Shown here: piece after piece, positions 25,101 to 35,600 of the stretch
How the letters are laid out: each line of letters starts with the position of its first letter
Position numbering within the stretch: position 1 is the stretch's first letter
DNA from: Oscillospiraceae bacterium
GTDB lineage: Bacteria > Bacillota > Clostridia > Oscillospirales > Acutalibacteraceae
Direction of reading: 5' to 3'
DNA length: 64,000 nucleotides
Assembly: GCA_015066105.1 (NCBI GenBank)
Contig: SVOY01000008.1
Location: 47,794-111,793 of the forward strand
Translations under genes and position numbers: made by a program
Notes under the pieces: generated by a model
What the model was told of the DNA's origin: nothing
What the model saw: only the letters and a program-made list of their open reading frames with translations
Database searches by the model: none

Positions 25101-27116
25101 CTAACAAGCAAAGCCGATTTTGGGTTTTGATTCGATTTTGATTTCCGGAATCACAATATCAACAGCTTTGATTGTTGTGATTTCTTCGGTAGTAATATCG
25201 TCAAAATCGTATTCAAGCAAGCGCGAAGCCTGATTCATTTTAGCTTGTTCAAGAACGTTGCGCACATAGCGACCGTTGCCGAAATCACTTTGCTTTCTTG
25301 CTGTCTCAAATATCGTTCCAAGTTTTTGGAGAGCAGCATATTCAAGAGATATTCCCTTGTTTTTACCGATTAACGCAGCAATTTTACAAAGTTCATCGGC
25401 ATCATAATCTTCAAAAGGAACATGGAAAGCAATTCGAGAACGCAAACCAGGATTTTTCTGCAAGAATTTTTCCATTTCATCGGGATAGCCGGCAAAGATA
25501 ACAACAACATCCTCGCGATGGTTTTCCATTTCTTGAACAATGGTGTTAATTGCCTCATCGCCGAATGACCCACTACGGTCATCTACAAGAGAATATGCCT
25601 CATCAATGAACAACACACCACCAATAGCCGCTTTAAATTTTGATTGAACAGTTTGTGCTGTCCAACCAACATATTTACCTACCAAATCGCCTCTGCCTAC
25701 TTCAACAAGTTGGCCTTTGGAAAGCAGGCCGTTATCTTTCATAATGCGAGCAAAAAGTCTTGCCGCAGTTGTTTTTGCGGTTCCAGGGTTTCCCTTAAAT
25801 ACCATATGCATTGCAGGGGTATCACGTTTGAGCCCTTTTTCCTCATAAAGTTTTTGCATCTTATAGTAATTTAAGGCCTTTTGAATTACTGACTTAGCTT
25901 CTTTAAGACCAATCATATCTTGAAGTTCATCATAAGCAGATCCCTTCGGCGTTGCTTTTACAACTTCTTGTTTGGCTATTTTCAAATCTTTATATTGAGG
26001 GTAGATTGCGGTTTTAAGTTTGTTGTTATACCATTCATCAAATATGGCGCGCAAGTCCGGAGCAAGATACCCTTTATCTATTTCCAGTTTTGCAAATAAC
26101 GCTTTATCTGTCCTAACCTTATTTTCTTTTGCTAACATTTTAAGGAAAGAACCAGCTTGTTCACCATCTACAAAATCCTCTTGAATTTCCACGAAAGTCA
26201 TAGTGCCAAGGTTTTCATAAAACAACGATTTAGCCTTTTTGCATTCACGAGGCAAACAAATAACGGTCAGTACCTGATTGCGGTAACGCCTTGCAACTTC
26301 GCAAATATTTTCCACAGTATCACGTTCACTACTTGCAAAGCCATTATCTTCCGAATCATCATTTGCCAAGTAACGAACTACAACCGCACCGCCGGAGCAC
26401 ACTTTATATAAAGCGTCATACATCATCACCGAAAAACTCTCACCGGGCTTGAAATCAAGGAAACTGTATCGTTTGCTGCTAAGCCTGTTATTTGCATACA
26501 ACGCTTGAAGTAACGTTTTATATGCCTCTCTGCGAGTATCTCTATCATCGGTTTGAAGAATGTAATGCACGGGATGTCCGTAAGGTTTGGAGCTAGCTCC
26601 GCCGGCATAAATTCTACCCAGTTCCGGCAAAAAGGTTTTATTCAACAAATATTTTTCGGCATTCGAAAAAACTTCAGATTGGCTTCTCTCATCAATAATG
26701 TTTTCGCCAAAATCAATGCTTCTGCCACGACGTCCACTTATTTTATCTAAGCCATACTTTTCCATCACTTCTTCGTCATCAGCTATGTAGTCTTGACGAT
26801 CAGCGCTACATAAAAGGTTTTGAATACTGTTAAAGGTGATTTCCGTTACAACAATATCAGCGAGCTCACATTCGATGTGTTTTAAATACGCTTTTAAGGT
26901 TTCTCTAATTTTACCTTGACGCTCTGCGATAACACCAACCGTTAAAATACCATCAGAGGAATTGGAAACAAAGAAAAAAGAATCGCGACAAAATTTCTCA
27001 TTAAATTCATCGCTTTTTATTGCTATTCTTCTGACGTTAGCGCGATGAGCTTTTCTGCTATCCTCGTTTTCGGCATCAATTTTAACCAGTGAGCCTTCAA
27101 TTTTATAAAATAACAT
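25101..27116 (-). CDS. CbbX/CfxQ-type AAA+ ATPase with long N-terminal region
   Basis: The protein is about 671 residues. Residues about 400-665 are an AAA+ module of the CbxX/CfqX type: 'LQDMIGLKEAKSVIQKALNYYKMQKLYEEKGLK', Walker A GNPGTAKT (about 440), Walker B VLFIDEAYSL (about 503) and 'VVIFAGYPDEMEKFLQKNPGLRSRI'. The first 400 residues are not recognised. The ATG at 27116 is chosen because GGAGG lies eight bases upstream; a TTG in front of it is part of the ribosome site. It is a single-gene transcription unit with its own copy of the motif. CbbX-type ATPases often remodel other proteins. Confidence 0.88.
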   Translation of the reverse strand: MLFYKIEGSLVKIDAENEDSRKAHRANVRRIAIKSDEFNEKFCRDSFFFVSNSSDGILTVGVIAERQGKIRETLKAYLKHIECELADIVVTEITFNSIQNLLCSADRQDYIADDEEVMEKYGLDKISGRRGRSIDFGENIIDERSQSEVFSNAEKYLLNKTFLPELGRIYAGGASSKPYGHPVHYILQTDDRDTRREAYKTLLQALYANNRLSSKRYSFLDFKPGESFSVMMYDALYKVCSGGAVVVRYLANDDSEDNGFASSERDTVENICEVARRYRNQVLTVICLPRECKKAKSLFYENLGTMTFVEIQEDFVDGEQAGSFLKMLAKENKVRTDKALFAKLEIDKGYLAPDLRAIFDEWYNNKLKTAIYPQYKDLKIAKQEVVKATPKGSAYDELQDMIGLKEAKSVIQKALNYYKMQKLYEEKGLKRDTPAMHMVFKGNPGTAKTTAARLFARIMKDNGLLSKGQLVEVGRGDLVGKYVGWTAQTVQSKFKAAIGGVLFIDEAYSLVDDRSGSFGDEAINTIVQEMENHREDVVVIFAGYPDEMEKFLQKNPGLRSRIAFHVPFEDYDADELCKIAALIGKNKGISLEYAALQKLGTIFETARKQSDFGNGRYVRNVLEQAKMNQASRLLEYDFDDITTEEITTIKAVDIVIPEIKIESKPKIGFAC

Positions 27117-27162
27117 ACATTCTTCCTCCAAATTTTAATCAATCATTCATCTCACTATAATA

Positions 27163-27195
27163 TTTATACCATAACCAATGCACCAAAAACGGGAG
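27163..27195 (-). promoter_or_regulatory. Regulon motif b plus -10 box (CbbX-type gene)
   Basis: On the minus strand CTCCCGTTTTTGGTGC (27195-27180) ends in the conserved half TGGTGC. TATAAA (27168-27163) starts 11 bases after it. The site lies in the gap between the SUFU-like and CbbX-type genes. Confidence 0.75.
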
Positions 27196-27221
27196 GTTAT
27201 TATTGACGGGTATTTTAATAT

Positions 27222-27812
27222 TTATAAATTAATTTGTTTACGATGAACGTTTACGCGACCAAAAACGCTATCATCTAAAATAAATTTGTCATAGTATTTT
27301 TCTAAAAAATCAATGCTGCCTGTCTGAGTGCTGCAAACCGCTTCGTATTCACTTTCATAAATGGGAATGCATTTTAATATAACTACCGAATTATCATATT
27401 CACTCAAAACATCAAATATAAAATATTTAAAACCAAATTCCTTAATAAACTCTTCCGATGCGTTTATTGTGTGAAAGGGTCCAAGCCAAGTGTTGTTTTT
27501 GAAAGGAAACTTACTGATTTTTATAAGTTCGTTTGCAATAAGAAAAGTTTGCTTGTCAGTAAGTGTATCCTTTGATGCTGACATAGAAATTTCAAATCTT
27601 TTGTACATTCCTTCGGGAGCATACATTTCTCTTGCTCCCACTCCAAAGGTCACAAAGGTTGTCTCATCTTCGTCATGAACGATTGCTACATCTGAGTGCA
27701 CATATTCTGAGACAATTTCATGGGCAATATTTTCAATTTTTCCTATATTGTCAGTAATAAAACTTTCAAATTCGGTGCTATATTCGTAATTCATAATTGC
27801 TTTATTATTCAT
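27222..27812 (-). CDS. SUFU (Suppressor of fused)-like domain protein
   Basis: The 196 residues contain 'TTFVTFGVGAREMYAPEGMYKRFEISMSAS' and 'NELIKISKFPFKNNTWLGPFHTI', a pattern seen in bacterial SUFU-domain proteins. In toxin and conflict loci these often act as immunity or binding proteins. It begins six bases after the end of the ligase gene, so the two are co-transcribed. There is no enzymatic motif. What it binds in this operon is unknown. Confidence 0.65.
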   Translation of the reverse strand: MNNKAIMNYEYSTEFESFITDNIGKIENIAHEIVSEYVHSDVAIVHDEDETTFVTFGVGAREMYAPEGMYKRFEISMSASKDTLTDKQTFLIANELIKISKFPFKNNTWLGPFHTINASEEFIKEFGFKYFIFDVLSEYDNSVVILKCIPIYESEYEAVCSTQTGSIDFLEKYYDKFILDDSVFGRVNVHRKQINL

Positions 27813-27817
27813 AAAAA

Positions 27818-29704
27818 CTATCCCTTCAATGAAACTAACATAAACTCTGTATCGGAGGTAACTGTAGCATCAACACTGAATCCCAATTTTGATAGGGCAT
27901 TCTTTACGGCATCAAGTTCAGATACATCTTGTATTCCTACAACTGCAATATTTCTGTTCTCTAAAACATTATCACCATTTAAAATTTTTCTTTTAGTAGT
28001 GGCTGTATCTCCACGGAATTTAAGTTCATCTATCAACGGCATCCATATTGCTTGTTCTTTTTCACTGTAATACCAATCATAAATTTTATTGTTCAGCGAT
28101 ACTGAAATTCCCTCAATTTGATTAAATTCATATTCGTTTTTAATTGCTTCTTCAAAACGCTTGAAGGATTTGCCAAAATATTCGTCGAGCTTTTTGGCAC
28201 TTTCGGGCCCCATCCCTTGAATACCGATCCCAAGTAAAAATCTTGCCAGATTTGTAGACCTACTCGATTCGATTTTTTCGAACAACCAGTCAAAGTTTCC
28301 GATTCCAAGTCCCTTTGCGTTAAGGAGTTGCTTCTTTTGGGCAGCCAAATGGTAAATATCTTTTATACTTTTAATAAAGCCTTGTTCCATAAACGCGCTA
28401 ATATTAGCAGCATTAAGGCCCTCAATGTTCATTGCCTTTTTATCACAAAAACGTGCTATTTTTTGTGCGTTACGAGCAAGACAATCCTCATTAGGACAAT
28501 AAAGACTGCGAACACCTGTATTGGACATTTTAATTTCAAGTTTCGCACCACAGCAGGGACAAAATTCCGAGAGCTTAAAAGTGCCGCTTTTGGTCAAGTT
28601 TTCTGAAACCTGCGGAACGATCATATTCGCTTTATATACTTTAATCGTATCCCCGACGCCAAGTTTAAGCTTTTCAAATCCCGAAAGCCCGTGCACATTA
28701 GCACGGCGCACCATCATACCACCGATATCTACCGGATCAAAAATCGCATTAATTTCAACAGTACCGGTTCTACCCGTTGCAAGCTCTACACCTCTAAAAA
28801 CAGTTTCATACTCTGTGTCTTCCCATTTTAGAGCAATGAGCCTGTTCTCGTGATGAGCAGTAGCCCCTAAAGATTTTCCGTATTTTAAATCTTCGTATTC
28901 AATAACAACGCCGTCAACCGGATAAAAATATGTATCAGGGTTGTATTTACCTATTTCTGATTCAATATCATCGGATCCAAAGCTAACAAAGGAATGTTCA
29001 ACAACTGAAAATTTGTTGTTTTCCAAAAATTCAAGCTGCTCCAATTTACTGTCCCAAGTTTTATTAGAGTCAATCAGTTCAAAAGCCACAAAGTCCAAAT
29101 GAGAAAGTTTTCCCTCGTCGGCAGTTAAAGTTCTTACGGTGCCGGCGGCAACGTTACGAGGATGAGTTGGGCCTTCGTTCTTTTTAATGATTTCAAAATC
29201 ACTCCAAGAACATACACCTTCACCACGAACCTCAAAGATATCTTTACACGGAACTTTCAAAGGGACATTTCTAAAATGTCTTACGGTGTGGGTAACGTCT
29301 TCGCCGATAAGGCCATCTTTACCTCTTGTGATTGCTTGCTTTAACTCCCCGTTTTCATATCGTAGAACAATGGTTAGACCATCTAATTTCCAAGAAACAA
29401 TGACGTCTTTGTTGGCGGCAAATTCTAAAACATCGCCAATGCATTTTGTTTTTTTCGCAGAAAGCATCGGCTTTGTATGAGTGACTGACTTTAACTCTTC
29501 TTTAACGTTACCTCCAACTCGTTTGGAGGGTGAATCGGAAAACACAATTCCCGTTTCGTGTTCAATGCCTTTAAGTTCTGCCACCAACTTATCGTATTCA
29601 TTGTCGCTCATAGTTGGGTTGTCGTTTACGAAATACGCAACGTCGGCTTCTTTGATAAGGTTTATCAGTTCTTTCATTCTTCTAACAAGATTTGTACTTT
29701 CCAT
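27818..29704 (-). CDS. NAD-dependent DNA ligase (second, element-borne LigA)
   Basis: The 628 residues have the LigA architecture. The adenylation motif KLDG, in 'VSWKLDGLTIVLRYENG', carries the nucleophile lysine near residue 108. Then come an OB-fold, a Cys4 zinc finger (CPCC...CPNEDC) near residue 405, helix-hairpin-helix repeats ('GLGIGNFDW', 'GIQGMGPESAKKL') and a C-terminal BRCT-like end ('ENRNIAVVGIQDVSELDAVKNALSKLGF'). It is slightly shorter than a usual LigA (about 670). It is diverged enough to be an element-specific ligase rather than the housekeeping copy. Motif c drives it together with the SUFU-like gene. Confidence 0.93.
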   Translation of the reverse strand: MESTNLVRRMKELINLIKEADVAYFVNDNPTMSDNEYDKLVAELKGIEHETGIVFSDSPSKRVGGNVKEELKSVTHTKPMLSAKKTKCIGDVLEFAANKDVIVSWKLDGLTIVLRYENGELKQAITRGKDGLIGEDVTHTVRHFRNVPLKVPCKDIFEVRGEGVCSWSDFEIIKKNEGPTHPRNVAAGTVRTLTADEGKLSHLDFVAFELIDSNKTWDSKLEQLEFLENNKFSVVEHSFVSFGSDDIESEIGKYNPDTYFYPVDGVVIEYEDLKYGKSLGATAHHENRLIALKWEDTEYETVFRGVELATGRTGTVEINAIFDPVDIGGMMVRRANVHGLSGFEKLKLGVGDTIKVYKANMIVPQVSENLTKSGTFKLSEFCPCCGAKLEIKMSNTGVRSLYCPNEDCLARNAQKIARFCDKKAMNIEGLNAANISAFMEQGFIKSIKDIYHLAAQKKQLLNAKGLGIGNFDWLFEKIESSRSTNLARFLLGIGIQGMGPESAKKLDEYFGKSFKRFEEAIKNEYEFNQIEGISVSLNNKIYDWYYSEKEQAIWMPLIDELKFRGDTATTKRKILNGDNVLENRNIAVVGIQDVSELDAVKNALSKLGFSVDATVTSDTEFMLVSLKG

Positions 29705-29733
29705 ATTAAATCCTCACTTTCTATTGTAATGTT

Positions 29734-29766
29734 ATTATATGAAATGTAATGCACCAAATGTGGTGC
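29734..29766 (-). promoter_or_regulatory. Regulon motif c plus -10 box (ligase operon)
   Basis: GCACCAAATGTGGTGC (29751-29766) is a palindrome with two perfect 6-bp half-sites, the best match among the six. On the minus strand TATAAT (29739-29734) begins 11 bases downstream. The motif starts one base after the stop of the VWA gene. Confidence 0.85.
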
Positions 29767-29767
29767 G

Positions 29768-31543
29768 TTAGTCTTTGATTCTTGTGACCTTCCCCCAAGG
29801 AGGCTCAACGTCCTCATTGTTAATTATCCAAAGAACAGGTATACCCATCGCTTCCTTCTCATCAGGAAAAGGAGCATAACCATCGGTTAAAATTATTATA
29901 CTTGCAGGCGGTTTATCTCTCATTTCATTTTGAACATATTCAAAGATAATATCAAAACTTGTTCCGCCACCACCTGCAGGTCTGATTATTTTGAATTCGT
30001 CTTCATTTTCAAACTCTTGTGGTTTCACAACAACCGCGTCAAAAAAGCCGAGCCATCCTTTAAGCTTACCGTCGAACTGGTCAATTGCACCCTTAATTTC
30101 AGAATAAGCAGTTGTTATTTGTTCATCAGACATAGAACCAGAGGTGTCTATCATAAATAAAATATCTTCAATACGTTCATCTTTTTCGTTAAAATCCGGT
30201 AGAAAAAAGGGGCTATCCTCAAAGCGGCGGTCAGGGGGAGAAAATGAATAGTCATTAATTTCTTCTTGAATAAAATTTTCAAGTACAGTTCGCCAATCGG
30301 TTTGAACCTCTTTTAATTCTTTTATTACTCTTTCTGCAGCAAGAGGAGTAAGTCCTCGTCCCGTACTACCAAACTCAATCGAAATTTGTTCGGCGATTTC
30401 TGTTGCATCCACCATGCGGGTAGTCCATATTTCATTTTCTTCCTTTTGCTCATTGGAAAGTTCATCAGAAACATCCCAAAAAGAATGGTCATCAAACTCG
30501 TTGAAGGGTTTGCTATTGCAGGGAGCGTTTGAATAGATCGGATCAGAATTTCCTTCGCCATCTTTCTCTCTGCCATCTAATTCACCCAGTTCACCGTCAG
30601 TAAACCTACCGCCACCTGAAGCAGTATTGCTCGCGGTATCACCGTCCAAATTTGAACAATCGCAATCACCGGCACTACCGCTATCTCCACCACCATTTTC
30701 GCCGCCAGCATCGTCACTATCATCGGTTTTGTCATTGGTGCTATCTGTACCTTCGGTTTCGCCATTATTGCCATTGGTTTCGCTATCTGCGCCCTCGTCA
30801 TCACTGTCACCTTTGGCCTCGCCTTCATCCGACGGATTTTCTTTTCCGCTTGTATTCGACTTGTTCAATTGGTTGCTTTTATTATTAACCCCATCAGAAT
30901 TATCGTCGCTTGTTTCATCAGAATCGCCTTGCGTTTTGCCAGATTTAGCTTTACCTTTGTTGCTTTTCTTATTCGAGGATTCTTGCTTGCTTTTATCACG
31001 ATTTTCTTGCTTTTGCTCATCTTCCTTGGCAAGTTCAGGATATGCTTTCAGCAACAATGCGTAAACTTCTTTTGCATCTAACTCAACACCCTCTATACCG
31101 TCAGGAGCTTTATGTATAAGAGGTTCGCCTGCTATCTCTACATCTTTTTTTACTTCATATCCGCTTTTATTACCCAAAAAATCGACTTTTTCTTTTATAA
31201 GACCGAGCGAATACATAATATTCGAGTTGACAACAATGTCGCAGGCGATGTTATATGCCTTATGATTAAAATCCTTTTCTTCAGAGGTGCAGTGCCCGAG
31301 TGCAACATGCAAAATTTCATGCATAAGTACAAACTGTAGTTGAAAATCATCAAGTTCATCAACAAAATAAGGATTAAACGCAATTCTTTCTCCGTCGGTA
31401 TACAGTGTCGGAGTAGATTCATCGAGAGCAAAACGCAAGTGCATTAAGAGAACAGCATAAAAAGGCTGTTCTCTTAACATTTTTACTCGAATTGCTTGCA
31501 GTCTTTGGACAATTTCTCTTGTTTTATTATCAAATTCTGCCAT
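29768..31543 (-). CDS. VWA-like protein with DUF2201-type metallopeptidase domain
   Basis: The 591 residues begin with a metallopeptidase-like domain whose zinc motif is HEILHVALGH (75-84, HExxHxxxxH). A long Ser/Asp/Glu/Lys/Asn-rich linker (about 170-340) follows. The C-terminal VWA-like domain has the MIDAS motif DTSGSMS (near residue 468). The linker is low-complexity and acidic. MoxR AAA+ proteins and VWA partners are commonly adjacent, and here MoxR overlaps its start by 14 bases. Together they probably remodel or activate a protein complex. It is the last gene of the LRR-helicase-MoxR operon. Confidence 0.85.
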   Translation of the reverse strand: MAEFDNKTREIVQRLQAIRVKMLREQPFYAVLLMHLRFALDESTPTLYTDGERIAFNPYFVDELDDFQLQFVLMHEILHVALGHCTSEEKDFNHKAYNIACDIVVNSNIMYSLGLIKEKVDFLGNKSGYEVKKDVEIAGEPLIHKAPDGIEGVELDAKEVYALLLKAYPELAKEDEQKQENRDKSKQESSNKKSNKGKAKSGKTQGDSDETSDDNSDGVNNKSNQLNKSNTSGKENPSDEGEAKGDSDDEGADSETNGNNGETEGTDSTNDKTDDSDDAGGENGGGDSGSAGDCDCSNLDGDTASNTASGGGRFTDGELGELDGREKDGEGNSDPIYSNAPCNSKPFNEFDDHSFWDVSDELSNEQKEENEIWTTRMVDATEIAEQISIEFGSTGRGLTPLAAERVIKELKEVQTDWRTVLENFIQEEINDYSFSPPDRRFEDSPFFLPDFNEKDERIEDILFMIDTSGSMSDEQITTAYSEIKGAIDQFDGKLKGWLGFFDAVVVKPQEFENEDEFKIIRPAGGGGTSFDIIFEYVQNEMRDKPPASIIILTDGYAPFPDEKEAMGIPVLWIINNEDVEPPWGKVTRIKD

Positions 31544-32654
31544 TTAAGGATTCTCCTCTACTGCGATTGAAGGTGATATATTCGGGAATCTCAGAAAGAA
31601 TTTCAGAGTATCCCGGTTTCATAATTTTATACCCATCAATTAGCATCCGTGCAAAATCTGCTGGTAACTTTGATGCGTATTTGAGCGAGTTCCCGATTAG
31701 AGTCAATTTTTCGCTATTTTCTCTGGCGTAAGCAATCATTGAGGACACAATAGCATAAAGCTTGTCGGTATCACGAGGAACGGAATATTCTTTTCCTAAA
31801 AATACGTTTTCAATATCGGGAAGTCCATCATAGATGCGACACCAAGACTTAAATTCAATTGCGGCACCATTACCGATAAGTCCGGCAATTAAAGGATTGA
31901 CTTCGGCTACGTTGTCGTTCACGTTGTTTAAAATGTTGCTTACCATTTCCCAAGAACGAGGTGTTGCAAAGGCAAGGTCATCATTAGTCGGATCAAACCC
32001 AAAAAGTCTATCTCTTCTAAAAGATAAATAGCCAACCACTTTCGGATGGACCCCACTTTTTACCGCCCAATTTTTCCACGATTCAAAACTGCCCTCAATT
32101 TCAATATGCAAAAGACGATTGGCAAGCGCTTTGGGCATTTTAAAGGATACGGATTTATCGGTTATACGGTTACCTGCTGCAATGACGATACAGTTATCAG
32201 GCAATTTGTGTTCGCCAACAACTCTGTCAAGGGTAATTTGATATGCGGCCGCTTGAACACTTTGAGGAGCTGCCGAAATTTCATCTAAAAATAGGATATT
32301 TACAATATCATCACTATCGTCCATTTGAAAAATTTGAGGTTTTAACCAAACTGCAAGTGTCTTATCGGCGTTAGATGTGGGAATGCCTCTTAAATCGATA
32401 GGGTTGAAAAGGAGCAATCTAACGTCGGTGATTTTCGTTTTTTTATCTGTTCGCTCTTCAATGTTTTTTGCTATTTGCCTAATAGCCTGTGATTTACCCA
32501 CACCGGGCGGGCCCCAAAGCATTACCGAAGGCAATACCTTGGGGGAAATCCCTTTTTCAATGACGGGTATGTAGGTGTCGGTTAATAAATCGGTTGCTTT
32601 TTCAACCGACAATACCGGCATATTCAGACTGACTGTACTTTTATTATTGCTCAT
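31530..32654 (-). CDS. MoxR-type AAA+ ATPase
   Basis: The 374 residues show Walker A GPPGVGKS (48-55), Walker B 'ILFLDEISAA' and the sensor region 'IAAGNRITDKS' of the MoxR group. These are chaperone-like ATPases that pair with VWA-domain proteins, and that partner is the next gene, overlapping by 14 bases. The start codon directly touches the stop of the helicase gene. The C-terminal helical domain differs from metal-insertion MoxR and is less conserved. Confidence 0.9.
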   Translation of the reverse strand: MSNNKSTVSLNMPVLSVEKATDLLTDTYIPVIEKGISPKVLPSVMLWGPPGVGKSQAIRQIAKNIEERTDKKTKITDVRLLLFNPIDLRGIPTSNADKTLAVWLKPQIFQMDDSDDIVNILFLDEISAAPQSVQAAAYQITLDRVVGEHKLPDNCIVIAAGNRITDKSVSFKMPKALANRLLHIEIEGSFESWKNWAVKSGVHPKVVGYLSFRRDRLFGFDPTNDDLAFATPRSWEMVSNILNNVNDNVAEVNPLIAGLIGNGAAIEFKSWCRIYDGLPDIENVFLGKEYSVPRDTDKLYAIVSSMIAYARENSEKLTLIGNSLKYASKLPADFARMLIDGYKIMKPGYSEILSEIPEYITFNRSRGESLNGRI

Positions 32655-35600
32655 TATGATACCACCTTTAATCCTAATTCTTCGTCCAACAAATCGAGCT
32701 CAGCTTGTAAGGCTTTAATGTTATCTCCAAAGCCTTCTTCGCGTGCCAATTCATTGTTAATTACATCAATTCTAACGGTTAAGTCGTTAAGCCGTTTTTC
32801 ATATTTTTCTTTTTGTCCGCGCAAATCGTTAATCATATTATCAATTCTTCGTATAACGCCAAATTCTTCACCTAAATTTACAAGGTGTTTTCCGTTTTTA
32901 ACAAGATAGATATAATATTCTTCCTTGTCACTTTCAACCAGAAGTCCTTCTGCATTACGTACTTTGGGTTTTCTTGGCTTCATATAAGCAGGAACAATAA
33001 TCTTAAATCCACGATATTCCATAACACAGGTTTCTTCCGGCTTGTTTACGGAATTTTTCACTGTGTTAAAGATTAAACTGCGCGTTTTACGATATTCCTC
33101 ATTGTCGCCATCATCAAGATTTTCAGCCACAAATTCCCGTTTTTGCTTTACCTCATCACGTGCCGATTGCAGTTCTGCTTGTAGTGGTTCATATACCGCA
33201 AATAATTCGTCTGCAATTTTACGCAACGTCTCTGCTTCAGCCGATAGAGATTCATCTTTCTTAGCCGCTTTTTCCATTTCTTTAGCAGCCTTATTCGCGG
33301 ATTTCCATTCGTTTTCTGCTTGTCTTGCTTTTTCTCGGACAACGTTCTTGGCATCAATAGCCGCCCTGCGTACTGCTTGTAATGCTTCTTCTTTTTCGCG
33401 TTGTTTATTTTCTTTTGCGATTAAAACATCGGTTTCTTTAATATCTTTTTCACAGAGAGAAATAATTTTCTTTTGTTTTTCAATATTTGCAGGAATACCA
33501 TCCAGTTCCTCACGCAATTTAGACTTTCTTGCAATGACATCTCGCTCTAATATGCGGTATTTAGAAAGCTCGTTTGCAACCTCGACACGGCGCTTGATTT
33601 TAGGATTGCCAACGGCTAATGCTTTTACCTCTGCATAGTTAAGAACGGTCTCATCAACGTCTGCACACTCTCTTTGCGTGCAATCGCCCGAGAGAATCTG
33701 ACTGATGAAACGTTGCTTGGATTCAAGAAGCTGCCAAGAATAAGCATCAAAACTTCCCTTTGTAATATATCGAAAAATTTTAACGCTTTTGCTGGTATTA
33801 CCACGGCGCAAAATGCGGCCCTCTCTTTGAACCATATCCGCAGGACGCCACGGTACATCCAAGTGATGCATCGCCACAAGACGTTCTTGAATATTAACGC
33901 CATGTCCTGTTTTAAAGGTTGAACCAATGAGTACCGATTTTTCACCTTTTCTGAGTTCTCTGAACAGTTCTTCTTTTTGACGCTCGTTTTGAGCCTCGTG
34001 AATAAAAGCGACTTTATTTCCGGGGATGCCCATAGCGATAAGAAGAGACTTAAGTTCATCGTAAAGATTGAAGCCCTCTTTAGGTGTAGAAATATCACAA
34101 AAAACAAGCTGAATAGAGTTAGTATCTCTTGTATCGTAGTAAACATCTGCGATATTTTCAGCGCAGCGCATTACCTTAGATTCACTTTCTCGTCCGAAAA
34201 TCAAGTCCACAAGCCGCATATCAAGAGCTGCTTTTCTGCCATCAGTCGTAATCTTAAGCATATTGTCTTGATCAGGTTTGACACGCTTGTTTCGAATATC
34301 ATCCGCGCGGTTGGAAATGTCTTTCAGAAAATCCTTAAAAATATCACTTCCGGCTGATACCGAATCGGTATACCCTTCAAATTCTGGCAAGATTTCATTG
34401 TTATCTTCGTGATGAAAATCTGCGATAGAGGAAAGTATGGCCGTGAGTTCGGGCACATTCTTAAAGCGTGCAAAACGAGTTTTCAAGTGATAACTATTCG
34501 TATCCACGTCAATTTCATACTCGGTTGTTTTTTCTGCAAACATACCAACCCAGTTGTCAAAATTATGAATACCTGCAAATTCAAGTTCGCCCTCTTGCAA
34601 ATACTGCTGAAGAACAAAAAGGTCAGTAAGAGAGTTGGTTATGGGGGTACCCGTTGCAAACACAACTCTGCCACCGTTGTTTTGACGTTGGATACAATGA
34701 ACCTTGTCCATCATAGCTTTACACTTATCCGAACCGGCCTTATTAATTCCGTGCACTCTATGTATTTCGGTGGCAATCGGCACATTCTTATAATAATGTG
34801 CCTCATCTAAAAACAAGGTGTTTATGCCCAACTCATCAAAAGGAATAGTGCAAATGTTTTTAGGAGCTTCCTCTTCAAGCTTTTCAAGTGCCTTTCTGAT
34901 TCGCTTTTCCTTGATTTCAATTTTACCTTTCTTATTAAATTTAGCGTGCGCTTTGTTAAGCATTTCAAGTTGACTTTCGTATAGTTCTTTATAATAATTC
35001 TTAGAAAGCGAGAGCATATCGAAAGAACTATACGCCATAATAATCGCATCATAATCCTCAGTTTTAATTTTTTCTATGGTAGCGGCTCTTTTGGAAGGCT
35101 TAAAATTCTTTTCGTTCACAACCAGTAATTTTGCATCCGGATACATTTTAAGAAAAGTATTTTCCCATTGGCCCAAAATGTTGTTCGGTACAACATACAA
35201 ATTCTTCTTGGATTTGTGTAACCTTCTGAGTTCCATTCCGGCCGCAATCATTACGAACGTTTTCCCCGAACCAACATCGTGAGATAACAAAGTGTTGGGG
35301 GTGAAAAGAATTCGTGCTACCGCATCCTTTTGATAATCGTAAAGAGAAATATTCTTACTCATATTCGGAAATTTGAGAAATTCACCTTTAAACATTCTTT
35401 TTTTGATGTTGCCGAATTTATTACAATAAGCATTTTGAAGGCGAGCCGCTCTCTTTTCATCAGACCAGACCCAATTTTGGAATTCTTCCACAAGTTTTTC
35501 TTGCTTTTCAACGGCTTTGATAGTTTCATCGTTGTTTACAAAACGATTGATTATCGGTTTGCCTGCCGCATTAAAGGTTCCGGTATCCACACCATCGGTA

